This document shows positions 1-7,916 of a DNA stretch of 14,718 bases, one piece after another. The DNA comes from Peptostreptococcaceae bacterium (GTDB lineage: Bacteria > Bacillota_A > Clostridia > Peptostreptococcales > Acidaminobacteraceae). The stretch spans positions 1 to 14,718 of the forward strand of contig JABXKX010000156.1 of assembly GCA_013619035.1 (NCBI GenBank). Direction: 5' to 3'. Both the position numbers and the translations under genes were made by a program. Each line of letters starts with the position of its first letter. Positions within the stretch are counted from its first letter, which is position 1. The notes below the pieces were generated by a model. It saw only the letters and a list, made by a program, of their open reading frames with translations. It ran no database searches and was not told the origin of the DNA.

Positions 1-605
1 CCAACTTCATATAAAGGTGTATCCGTTTGATGAATTTCTACTTCCTTATTAGAATATCTGAAGCGTTCTTCTAACTCTAACTTGATAACATTGATAAATG
101 ACTCTAGTTTCATTAAAGTCTTAATTACAAGCCTCTCAGATGGCTCATTTGTTTCTATCTCACCATAATCATACTCATACTTATATAGACCTTTTTTTTC
201 TATACCTTTTGACGAGTACATAACAATCTCTTCAGATTCAACTCGTAACATATCATATTGATAGTTCACATAATGTACATATATACGCTCAGTATCATCC
301 ACCTCTATCCCTTTTACAATCTGATTGGTTTTATCAAGTGCAATGGCCACATCCACTTTATTAGCAGGTGTGATCTTCATGATAAAAGACTGATGAGGTT
401 GCGTGATATTGTATTCTTCATTTTTATCGACTTCTTCTGTAAAAACACCATAGATATTACCAGTGTTATCCACTGCCATCAGCTGAAAATGGGATAAGTT
501 AACCGTTTCACCAAAGTCAAACTTGAATAGACGCTCTCCCGTATTGAGAAAAACGCCCACTAATACAATTACTAAACATACAACTAAGAATTTTAGTTTT
601 TTCAT
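1..605 (-). CDS. Membrane-anchored or secreted protein, C-terminus cut by window edge
   Basis: I translated this frame by hand. It is open from an ATG at 605 to the window edge, giving 201 codons with no stop, so the C-terminus is missing. A good ribosome binding site (AGGAG, then TATACG) precedes the ATG, 27 bp after the MORN gene's stop. The N-terminus MKKLKFLVVCLVIVLVGVF is a positively charged start plus a hydrophobic segment at about residues 5-20, so it is an uncleaved anchor or signal peptide. The rest is hydrophilic. Two stretches (AVDNTGNIYGVF at about 44-55, and EVDDTERIYVHYV at about 101-113) resemble strands of NHL/SMP-30-type beta-propeller blades. That fold is an inference. The family is not recognised. 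Its position directly after the MORN membrane protein suggests that the two act together at the cell envelope. Confidence 0.8.
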   Translation of the reverse strand, partial: MKKLKFLVVCLVIVLVGVFLNTGERLFKFDFGETVNLSHFQLMAVDNTGNIYGVFTEEVDKNEEYNITQPHQSFIMKITPANKVDVAIALDKTNQIVKGIEVDDTERIYVHYVNYQYDMLRVESEEIVMYSSKGIEKKGLYKYEYDYGEIETNEPSERLVIKTLMKLESFINVIKLELEERFRYSNKEVEIHQTDTPLYEV

Positions 606-632
606 CGTATACTCCTGTTAATCTATTTCTGA
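606..632 (-). promoter_or_regulatory. Intergenic ribosome binding site for the partial gene
   Basis: This 27-bp gap lies between the MORN gene stop and the next ATG. It contains ACAGGAGTATACG immediately before the ATG, an AGGAG core with about 6 bases of spacing. No terminator hairpin or promoter fits in the gap, so the two genes are probably cotranscribed. Confidence 0.65.
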
Positions 633-2378
633 TTACTTGGTTTCCTGTTCAATGGGATTGCCATCTCCATCATACTCATCATTTGGAAACTCTCCTTCAT
701 AGATCAGTTCACCTTTGTCATATAGTTTTCCTTGTCCCTCAAATTTATCGTTTAAGAAATCACCTTCATAAATCAAGAAATCCCCGTCATACAGTTTACC
801 TTTTCCAGAACGGTTCCCCAGTTTAAATTCACCATCATATCTTGTAGTACTATTTTCATAAAACAGCAACCCTTCACCTTCATACATCCCTAAATCAAAA
901 CTTCCACAATACTCTAAATCACCATTCTCATAAAATGAAACACCTTTACCATCTCTCACGTCATACATGATGCCACCATTGTATTTAAGTTGACCAGATT
1001 TATAATAATATATGCTTTCCTCATCCGGTGTAGGATTCTTAAAAAAAATGCCTTGATAGATGACAACGCCACCATAATATAATTTACTTTCGCCATCATA
1101 TACACCATTTTCAAAGTTTCCAAAATAGATGACTTCACTGTTCAGTTTCATTTGACCTAATCCTGATGCTTTTCCATCTATAAAAGAACCTATAATATAA
1201 GTCAATTCATCTTTATACAAAGTACCACGACCTTCATACTTGCCATTAAGAAACTTGCCCTTATATACAAGAATACCTTCTATATACTCACTACCAAATC
1301 CCGATGCCAAGTCATTATCAAAGTCACCTTGATAGAGTAAGTTGCCTTTTTCATCAAAGAGCATGCCAGTGCCTTGTTTTATACCATCTACAAGATTCCC
1401 TATATAGTTGACTGTTCCATTTTGAAAAAAGGTTTTGCTTTTACCATCAGATGCTTCATTGCCGATAAATTCACCTTCATAAACCAACACTTTTTCATTA
1501 TAAAGTTTCCCTATTCCTTCATAATTACCATTTACAAAATCTCCTTCATAGACCAAAACACCATTTACAAAATGTTTACCTATACCTGAGAGTACATTAT
1601 TTGAAAAATTGCCTTGAAACATCTCGTTTTGATCCTGGCTATACAGATTACCGTCACCTTCAAATGCACTTGCAACAAATGAACCTTTGTAATTCACATG
1701 TCCATTTTCAAAATACACAGTACCTTCACCTTCACGTAAACCAGCTACAAAATCGCCACTGTACTTTTTATTGCCATTGGTGTAATAACTTGTACCAGTA
1801 CCATCTGTATTTGTACCCTCAACAAACTCGCCAGAGTATATAAGAACACCATCTTCATAAAGAAAGCCTTGTCCACTTCTCAAACCTTTGTCAAAGGTAC
1901 CATCATAAACCAACTTTGTATTCTCGTATTGTTTACCTTCACTCTTTACATCATCTACAAAACTACCTTCGAATATAAGATCACCATTCTCGTCATATAG
2001 CTTGCCTTGTCCACTGTGTAGTGTTTCTTTCACATAACCTTGATAAATCAATCCTACTTTGGATTTATAAATTCTTGTTTTTCCCTCATAGGTATCAAAG
2101 TTAGGTATCAGAAAAGAAGGCACACCTTTCTTGTATTCGGATATGATTGGTAACAACAAAATAATGATCAAAACAACAACAGCTAAAAATGTCCTTACTG
2201 ATTTTTTCGAAAAATAGTATGGTCCTATTTTTTTGTATTCATCCTTTTTATGCCCTTCCATTGCAGTCAATTTCTTTAAGAACTTTAAGGCCATTACTTT
2301 GCCTTCTTTGATCATCTTCTTAATATTCGTCTTAAAGAATTTTACATAGGATTTTATTAAGCTTTTACTTGTTTTCAT
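633..2378 (-). CDS. Single-pass membrane protein with about 20 MORN-like repeats
   Basis: The protein has 581 residues. Residues 1-62 are very Lys-rich. A hydrophobic segment at about 63-80 (FLAVVVLIIILLLPIIS) is a transmembrane helix. From about 98 to 575 come around 20 repeats of 22-26 residues with the pattern Y-x-G-x-F...G...G-x-G-x-L-Y, for example LIYEGEFPNDEYDGDG. This is the MORN or MORN_2 (YwqK-like) type, an extended beta-hairpin ribbon. The positive-inside rule puts the Lys-rich end in the cytoplasm and the repeats outside. The start is supported by GGAAG seven bases before the ATG. Internal Met codons at 22, 29 and 40 would also leave the helix intact. The gene follows the CIS baseplate genes by 28 bp. 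MORN proteins are scaffolds or ligand binders in other settings. A docking or anchoring role for the CIS is inferred from context only. Confidence 0.85.
   Translation of the reverse strand: MKTSKSLIKSYVKFFKTNIKKMIKEGKVMALKFLKKLTAMEGHKKDEYKKIGPYYFSKKSVRTFLAVVVLIIILLLPIISEYKKGVPSFLIPNFDTYEGKTRIYKSKVGLIYQGYVKETLHSGQGKLYDENGDLIFEGSFVDDVKSEGKQYENTKLVYDGTFDKGLRSGQGFLYEDGVLIYSGEFVEGTNTDGTGTSYYTNGNKKYSGDFVAGLREGEGTVYFENGHVNYKGSFVASAFEGDGNLYSQDQNEMFQGNFSNNVLSGIGKHFVNGVLVYEGDFVNGNYEGIGKLYNEKVLVYEGEFIGNEASDGKSKTFFQNGTVNYIGNLVDGIKQGTGMLFDEKGNLLYQGDFDNDLASGFGSEYIEGILVYKGKFLNGKYEGRGTLYKDELTYIIGSFIDGKASGLGQMKLNSEVIYFGNFENGVYDGESKLYYGGVVIYQGIFFKNPTPDEESIYYYKSGQLKYNGGIMYDVRDGKGVSFYENGDLEYCGSFDLGMYEGEGLLFYENSTTRYDGEFKLGNRSGKGKLYDGDFLIYEGDFLNDKFEGQGKLYDKGELIYEGEFPNDEYDGDGNPIEQETK
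654..2087 (-). repeat. Coding tandem repeat array (MORN-like units)
   Basis: This is a degenerate in-frame repeat of about 69-78 bp within the membrane protein gene. Each unit encodes one Y-x-G-x-F / G-x-G-x-L-Y hairpin. Glycine positions are well kept while loop residues differ, and the DNA is diverged apart from recurrent CCTTCATA-like words on the plus strand. This suggests old expansion with selection on the fold rather than recent slippage. The last two units (YEGDF...GQGKLYD and YEGEF...GDGNP) are among the closest to the consensus. Confidence 0.8.
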
Positions 2379-2406
2379 CTTATCACTTCCATCTATAGGC
2401 TTTGTA

Positions 2407-3609
2407 TCACTTGTCTTCCTTAGCTTTTATTGCCCACCAACGGACTCTAAGGTTATCACCTTTTTTTGCTCCGTGATATTTAACACCAATCTTAAATGTA
2501 CCTTTCTCAGGATATAATATACATCCGACTGAATAGTTTTTTAAGTCTATTTCATCATCTGTTTTCGTGAATACATCTGAGTCACCATAATATACAATCG
2601 AACTGGGTTCATCCATAAGCCAGTTGTCCTTCTTTTCTATCGCCGTATCAAGATAAACAACACCTAGACCTAACCCATGACTGATCTCTTCAGATATAAA
2701 CCCTTCTACAAATAGATTGCTTTTTAGTTCAATATCCAAAACTCCTGTAGTCGCAGCAGACTCTTTCAAGATCTCTTTAGGGACACCAAATTCAAACTCG
2801 AAATTCCTTTTATGTTTGTCATACAACACATCCACTTCATGTTTTGAATTAGAATCTATTGCCTTAACAACAGAAGAAACAGTAAAGTTATCATTGCTGA
2901 CAGGTTTAGGCACAACTTCCCTTTGAGCAGCTATGCTTTTGAGTAAGTCATGATTATAAACATATTGCTGGAATGGTACCAACTCAACCTGTTCAATATT
3001 GTATTCTTGGCTTCTAATGCCTGATTTTTCTTTTCTTTCAATATCTATCTTTGCTAGACAAATACAGTTCTGTCCATTGTGTTGAATCATCTCAGACAGA
3101 GATTGATCAAAGTGTCGATCAATTTTAGCTTTCTTAGATTGTTTGACCTTTTTTGTACTGAAATCTTCATTGTTTAATCCCTGTTGTAAATGCAAATCAT
3201 AGGATTCCACTACTCGATTATATGTCGTATCATTGAACTTTGAAGAAACATGACTATTGGTCGATTCAACAATATCTTTTTCCTTCTCTTTGTATCTCAA
3301 ACAAATATAAAAGGATTCATGGACAGGTCCATCGTACAGATAGCCACTTAAATTGGATAATGTAATTGTGAGAGGAATCGGTATCAAAATCATATTGCCA
3401 TCATAATCAATGGCCACACCACTTTCAACCGCAAATTGTGTGTCATTAATTCGAGTGACTTGCAACCCAGAAATTATACCCACACCAAACATGATTCTAT
3501 TTGTCAGTTTTGCTTTCTTAGCATAATACTGTTGCTCTATTTCAAAATCAGTGACGGTTAATAATTTGCCATAGTAGTATTTATTCTTTTCAAATTCTCT
3601 TATATCCAT
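2407..3609 (-). CDS. CIS-associated 'YYGKLLTV' family protein, putative baseplate accessory
   Basis: The protein has 400 residues and begins with FEKNKYYYGKLLTVTDFEIE (6-25), followed by a basic helix and FGVGIISGLQV (41-51) and GVAIDYDGNMI (64-74). From memory, this N-terminal signature recurs in uncharacterised proteins of actinobacterial, cyanobacterial and other extracellular CIS loci, usually near the P2-gpI-like gene. I cannot verify this here. The middle (about 105-200) is charged and Lys-rich and is probably a linker. The C-terminal region (about 285-395) looks like a beta-sandwich and ends in YPEKGTFKIGVKYHG...LRVRWWAIK. It has no signal peptide or membrane helix. The start is firm: GGAGG sits 6 bases before the ATG, 19 bp after the preceding stop. 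A fibre-attachment or wedge-periphery role is plausible but unproven. Confidence 0.8.
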   Translation of the reverse strand: MDIREFEKNKYYYGKLLTVTDFEIEQQYYAKKAKLTNRIMFGVGIISGLQVTRINDTQFAVESGVAIDYDGNMILIPIPLTITLSNLSGYLYDGPVHESFYICLRYKEKEKDIVESTNSHVSSKFNDTTYNRVVESYDLHLQQGLNNEDFSTKKVKQSKKAKIDRHFDQSLSEMIQHNGQNCICLAKIDIERKEKSGIRSQEYNIEQVELVPFQQYVYNHDLLKSIAAQREVVPKPVSNDNFTVSSVVKAIDSNSKHEVDVLYDKHKRNFEFEFGVPKEILKESAATTGVLDIELKSNLFVEGFISEEISHGLGLGVVYLDTAIEKKDNWLMDEPSSIVYYGDSDVFTKTDDEIDLKNYSVGCILYPEKGTFKIGVKYHGAKKGDNLRVRWWAIKAKEDK

Positions 3610-3614
3610 GATTC

Positions 3615-3620
3615 TCCTCC
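3615..3620 (-). promoter_or_regulatory. Strong ribosome binding site of the YYGKLLTV gene
   Basis: The minus strand reads GGAGGAGAATC and then ATG at 3609. This is an almost full anti-Shine-Dalgarno match at good spacing, stronger than the sites before the J-like and gpI-like genes. It fixes the start and suggests efficient translation within the operon. Confidence 0.75.
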
Positions 3621-3628
3621 ACTTTCTA

Positions 3629-5692
3629 CTATTTTAAATACGTCTCTCGATCTAGTCGTGCATCTTTTCCAATTCTGTCTTCTTCTATCACATCATAAAT
3701 AACCGTATCATTTAATAAATAGGTCTGATTATTAAGTTTCAATGAACTATACCCTGACAATGCAGTATTCATGCCTAGATAACTGTGATCACCTAGTAAA
3801 ATAGTATTTTCTAGAATAATAAGCTTTGCTTCAGTATGAGCAGGTTTCATGAGCTTCAATATGTTCATAATATTGGCAATTTTGACCTTTGAACTCGCTG
3901 CCAATTTTGAAACCAGAACATAGAATGTAAAAGGATTATCACCATACAAGTTATGATCTGAATCACTTTGTTTTTCTTCCTTTTTTATATCAAATGACTC
4001 AATGATATAAGGCTTCTCATACAAGTAAATCTCTAATATCGTTTCTATGGAGGTTTTTGTCCCTTTAAATTTGTATAGTTCTGCTGATACTTTGATCAAT
4101 CTTTTGATTTGATCATCAGTCCAACTATTATCAAGTTCCAACCCAAGCCATGTAGAAATCCAACGTAAGGAATCTCCAGAATTTAGGTCTGGTTCAAAAG
4201 ATTTGTGGATATTATCTATACTCTCTTCCATATCCGATAAATAGCTTTCAAAGATAGAAAGAAACCGTTCTAGAAATGCTGAGCTTTGTTTATCTTGTTG
4301 ATATACTTCTGGCAAGTACCTTAAATAAGACTGTCGTTTATAATACATCTGAATGCTTTTAACCATAGGGCTGCTTGCTGTAGTACCAATCAACTCAATG
4401 TAGAACCACAGATATCTACCTTTTGTGTTTTGAAATAACCCATCTTTACAATTCAGGCACTCACTCTTGAAATAACTTTTGCTACAGAGTCTTTCTTTTT
4501 TCTCTTCAAAGGTTAATTCACTTGAATTCATGAATTCTGAAATGGTTAGTTTTCTATTGTTGTATACCATTCTATTTTCATCTGTCGCATAATAATTAAT
4601 CTTGATACGTGTATTAATGCCTGAAAAAAAATCCAATAGGTATCTATGCCAGTTTTCGTTTTCATAATAAGAGTCAAAACATTTTGAAATATAATGACCA
4701 GTTACAATATTATCCCTTACATGATTATTTTTGAGGTACACTTCACCAAGCTCAAAGTGGTTCAGACACCAATTGTCATTGAACCATTGATACATTCCGG
4801 TCTCATCTAAATACAACCCGTTACCAACACCATAGGTATCTTTAATCGTAAAGATGATCTCTAATAACGAATTCGTTCGATATAAACTCGTGACAGGTCT
4901 ATTATCAGACTTTCTGCTAAACATAGAAATGTAATAACCATCTTCCACAGGTAAATAATCAAGCAATCTTTCATTTGAATTTGTTAACAGAGTAAATCTT
5001 TGTCCTAACTCATCTATAAAGATAGTCTCGTCATCAAATACAACAGCAAGATATAATCTATTCTTGGTGTGTTTTAGTAAACACTTAATAGTATCAAGGT
5101 TGTTATCTCCAAATTCTAGTGACTCGAATGTTTCTGAATATATAGCTAATGCACCTGATTTAATCTCATAACTTAGCACTTCAATGGATGTTAGCTTATG
5201 ATGAACCAAATACAGATAGTCATCGGTCATCTCAATGGCTATTACTTCACCTGCGATATGACGCTTCAATTCAACGTCTCTAATGATCTGACCAGTCTCG
5301 ATATCAATGATCTTTATATATTCATGATCACCACTGAATAAAACAATAATATCTTTGTTCACTAATATTTGTTTGTAAATCACATCTAAGTGTGATGATA
5401 TATAAACTTTATGAAGCTGTTTGTTCAGATTACTCCATCGCCATACACAATTATGGGTATCTAATATGTAAGTTTCACCATCTTTTAAAACTGATACACC
5501 TTGCACTTTATTATTAGAATCTGATTTAAATGTTTCTTGCAATGTCTTATCAATATAATGACTATTCTTAAATACATATTCTGTGGATGATGTTAGTTTT
5601 ATACCATCATCTGTTATTTCAATATTTTGGCTGATGCCTTCTGACCATCTACTTTTGTTGTTACATACAAAAAATTGATATTCTTTATCCAA
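3629..5692 (-). CDS. Tail protein: propeller-like N-terminus plus P2 gpI-type domain
   Basis: The protein has 687 residues. The C-terminal part (about 456-625) has the phage tail protein I signature found in gpI-type (TIGR02242-like) wedge proteins: SYLRYLPEVYQQD, FLERFLSIFESYLSDMEESI, LRWISTWLGLELD and LYKFKGTKTSIETILEIY. The N-terminal 320 residues are beta-rich with repeated blades such as VSVLKDGETYILD, IIDIETGQII and DDYLYLVHH, which suggests a beta-propeller. This fits tail proteins of other extracellular CIS. A linker region carries a Cys cluster (403, 412, 415) and GRYLWFYIELIG. A short degenerate repeat (SYLGMNTAL, TYLLNDTVI) follows the gpI domain. The start is TTG at 5692, the only start codon after the upstream in-frame stop, with GGTGA before it. 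The protein probably joins the wedge with the two J-like proteins. Confidence 0.87.
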   Translation of the reverse strand: MDKEYQFFVCNNKSRWSEGISQNIEITDDGIKLTSSTEYVFKNSHYIDKTLQETFKSDSNNKVQGVSVLKDGETYILDTHNCVWRWSNLNKQLHKVYISSHLDVIYKQILVNKDIIVLFSGDHEYIKIIDIETGQIIRDVELKRHIAGEVIAIEMTDDYLYLVHHKLTSIEVLSYEIKSGALAIYSETFESLEFGDNNLDTIKCLLKHTKNRLYLAVVFDDETIFIDELGQRFTLLTNSNERLLDYLPVEDGYYISMFSRKSDNRPVTSLYRTNSLLEIIFTIKDTYGVGNGLYLDETGMYQWFNDNWCLNHFELGEVYLKNNHVRDNIVTGHYISKCFDSYYENENWHRYLLDFFSGINTRIKINYYATDENRMVYNNRKLTISEFMNSSELTFEEKKERLCSKSYFKSECLNCKDGLFQNTKGRYLWFYIELIGTTASSPMVKSIQMYYKRQSYLRYLPEVYQQDKQSSAFLERFLSIFESYLSDMEESIDNIHKSFEPDLNSGDSLRWISTWLGLELDNSWTDDQIKRLIKVSAELYKFKGTKTSIETILEIYLYEKPYIIESFDIKKEEKQSDSDHNLYGDNPFTFYVLVSKLAASSKVKIANIMNILKLMKPAHTEAKLIILENTILLGDHSYLGMNTALSGYSSLKLNNQTYLLNDTVIYDVIEEDRIGKDARLDRETYLK

Positions 5693-5705
5693 CTCGTCAC
5701 CACCA
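5690..5705 (-). promoter_or_regulatory. Weak ribosome site and TTG start of the gpI-like gene
   Basis: The minus strand reads GGTGGTGACGAG and then TTG GAT AAA. No ATG or GTG lies in this frame between the upstream in-frame TGA and the TTG. The weak site plus TTG start contrasts with the strong sites of the LysM and YYGKLLTV genes and may lower output of this wedge component. Confidence 0.6.
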
Positions 5706-5708
5706 CAT

Positions 5709-7904
5709 TTAACTCACTACAATATCAATGTTATGTTCACCAGAAAAAGGCACACAATACTCACTAATATAGATATCTCCATTTGATTTCATCTTAGAAT
5801 CTCTATGTATTGAATGTAATGAGAGACCCTCTATTCTTTTCACGCCTTCTATTGATGATAAAGCTCTGTATACGATGCTTTTCTTCACAGCTGCACCAAA
5901 CAGCCATCCTTCTTCTTTGCCTAGAGATCTTGGATTTAATAAGTTATCTAAGACATCTTTAATGGCCTGTGTTTTTAATATTGTGCTTTTACTGATGAAT
6001 ACAATAACATTAACATCAATCTTTACATAACACGGTCCAATGATATGAAGCTGTGTTGTGATCAATCTAGATGGTTCTAAATACTGTTTCACTGCATGTC
6101 TAAAATTATCTGTCGGGATAGGCAAAAGAACATCAGACTTTGGCATTACTACAATGGTAATATGACCATATGCCACTTCATTATTGTCCTTATCATAATT
6201 AGATATAATATGAGTTCGTTCTATTTCCAATCTTGGAATATCCTTTAGAATAGTTTTATAATCCTTTGGCGTTACCGCTACATATGGTTGGTTGAGATCT
6301 TTTAACAGCCTTCTATGAAGATCTTTCACGTCTTCCATATCCTTTCCACCAACAGCGGATACAGGATTTGATATCGTGATCTCATTGAAGTTATTGTCCT
6401 TATAGATTTCATGAAATGCATCAGCATTACAATAAAAACTATTGATCTCATGTTCTCTAATGTTGCCACTGACTCCACCACCAACCGAAAGAGAAATCAA
6501 TCGAATATTATCATCTCCACTCTCTGGGATTCTGCCATGAATATTATCTCCGAAGATCAACTGACTCAATTCATAATTAACTTTGAAATTTAGGTCCGTC
6601 GGTGAAGAAAAATCAAAGGTATCCACTTCTATCCATTCTATCCAACACAATTCATCATCGATGTATTCACCAACTTGCAAACGTATGCTATTATAAACAA
6701 TTGATGGCATGTATAACTCAAAAACTTGATTTGAAAGTCCCAAACTCGGACCGATAAATGTATTTTCAAGAAATTTTTTGGTATAAGATAAAACTCTAAC
6801 CTTGTTGTATAGTTGTAACTTTTGAAGCAATATCAGTTGTTGTTTGACTCTATCAATTCTAAAATCGGCTGTATCTGATGCTAAAGAAAAGTCCAGCACC
6901 AAATCATTATGATGCAATTTATTCACATCCTTCCAATAGCCGTCTCCAATATAAACCTGTATGTAATTATCACCAAACAACTGTAAGTAATCATTTAAGT
7001 AATACGTTGTTTTCTCATCTCTTAAAACAATATCACAACAGCTGACGCGTTGATTGGTGTGTTCAACTTCTACCATGTTGAGCCTAATATTGTCTTGTCT
7101 ATGTGGTATTTCATTGTAATCCTGTTGCACAACGGCTCTTAACCAAAAGGCTGAATCTGTATTTTCTGAAATTTTTCTATCTGTCATTTCATGTAGGACC
7201 ATAAATCTTAATTTCCCTGTTAAGGACAACCCTAACGTGTGATCATAAACAATCTCTACAGGTTCCCAATTACCGTTTCCTCCATAGACTTCCCATGAGA
7301 GATTGACAAGAAACATGTTGCTATCTATATCATCTCCTGCTCGGGTTTGTTCACTCATTTTATTAAGGAAAGTGATGTCAATTGCCTTATTCACTGGGAA
7401 GGGGTTTTTAAAACCCAAATACAGTTTATTGTCTTTTCTAACATCCTCTCCAAAGGGATAAAAATAGATTTCTTGATATGTATTTTCTCGGGTTTTATCT
7501 GATATCTTTTTATCCACTTCCACATGTATTTGTTTTAGGGTATTTGATAAAATCCATTGTTGATTCAAAGACTCAAAAACCAGATCCCCAGCTTTAAACT
7601 TCATGCCCTTAGGCATAAAGATATCCTGCTTTAGATTTGATAATACTATCTTGGATTGTGCCAACTGTTTTTGCTCTTTTTCAATACCTAAGAGTTTAAA
7701 AATGCTTTCTTTACTCTGATCACTTACGCGATTCAAATAATACCTTTGCATTTCACTCAACCACGCAAAGAGTTCTATAAACGTAATGCCAGGATCATGT
7801 AAGTTCTGATCTGTCCATTCACCATTGTATCGATGTAGCTCTTCTAGAGCTTCTATAACCAGTTCGTCAAAGCTTTTATCATCTAAATTTATATTCGGAA
7901 GCAT
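5709..7904 (-). CDS. Baseplate J-like wedge protein, 731 aa (Afp12-like)
   Basis: The protein begins with MLPNINLDDKSFDELVIEAL and then NLHDPGITFIELFAWLSEMQ (34-53). The DPG-x-T-x-x-ELFAWL motif is typical of TIGR02243-type 'putative baseplate assembly' proteins. The J/gp47 core follows: FGDNIHGRIP (451-460), SVGGGVSGN (473-481), ISNPVSAVGGKDMED (511-525) and AVTPKDYKTILKDIPRLEIE (543-562). These are the hallmarks of wedge proteins related to T4 gp6 and P2 gpJ. Such proteins form the ring around the hub and trigger sheath contraction. It lies 12 bp after the larger J-like gene and has GGAG before its ATG. With that paralogue and the gpI-like protein it can supply a heteromeric wedge. The exact Afp11 versus Afp12 equivalence is inferred from gene order. 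Confidence 0.9.
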   Translation of the reverse strand: MLPNINLDDKSFDELVIEALEELHRYNGEWTDQNLHDPGITFIELFAWLSEMQRYYLNRVSDQSKESIFKLLGIEKEQKQLAQSKIVLSNLKQDIFMPKGMKFKAGDLVFESLNQQWILSNTLKQIHVEVDKKISDKTRENTYQEIYFYPFGEDVRKDNKLYLGFKNPFPVNKAIDITFLNKMSEQTRAGDDIDSNMFLVNLSWEVYGGNGNWEPVEIVYDHTLGLSLTGKLRFMVLHEMTDRKISENTDSAFWLRAVVQQDYNEIPHRQDNIRLNMVEVEHTNQRVSCCDIVLRDEKTTYYLNDYLQLFGDNYIQVYIGDGYWKDVNKLHHNDLVLDFSLASDTADFRIDRVKQQLILLQKLQLYNKVRVLSYTKKFLENTFIGPSLGLSNQVFELYMPSIVYNSIRLQVGEYIDDELCWIEWIEVDTFDFSSPTDLNFKVNYELSQLIFGDNIHGRIPESGDDNIRLISLSVGGGVSGNIREHEINSFYCNADAFHEIYKDNNFNEITISNPVSAVGGKDMEDVKDLHRRLLKDLNQPYVAVTPKDYKTILKDIPRLEIERTHIISNYDKDNNEVAYGHITIVVMPKSDVLLPIPTDNFRHAVKQYLEPSRLITTQLHIIGPCYVKIDVNVIVFISKSTILKTQAIKDVLDNLLNPRSLGKEEGWLFGAAVKKSIVYRALSSIEGVKRIEGLSLHSIHRDSKMKSNGDIYISEYCVPFSGEHNIDIVVS

Positions 7905-7916
7905 GTTTCTCCAATC

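Noticed and set aside
258..497. Plus-strand open frame of 79 codons
   Set aside because: It lies opposite the minus-strand partial gene, which has a start, ribosome site and signal-like N-terminus. The plus-strand peptide has no recognisable features.
956..1138. Minus-strand 60-codon frame inside the MORN gene
   Set aside because: It is an alternative frame within a well-supported repeat protein and arises from the repeated codons.
1374..1843. Plus-strand open frames opposite the MORN repeats
   Set aside because: Their His/Tyr/Gln-rich, repeat-like composition is the complement of the MORN codons, and there is no ribosome site.
654..2087. CRISPR-like or non-coding repeat array
   Set aside because: Periodicity of about 70 bp is in frame, diverged in DNA and conserved in protein as MORN-like hairpins, so it is coding.
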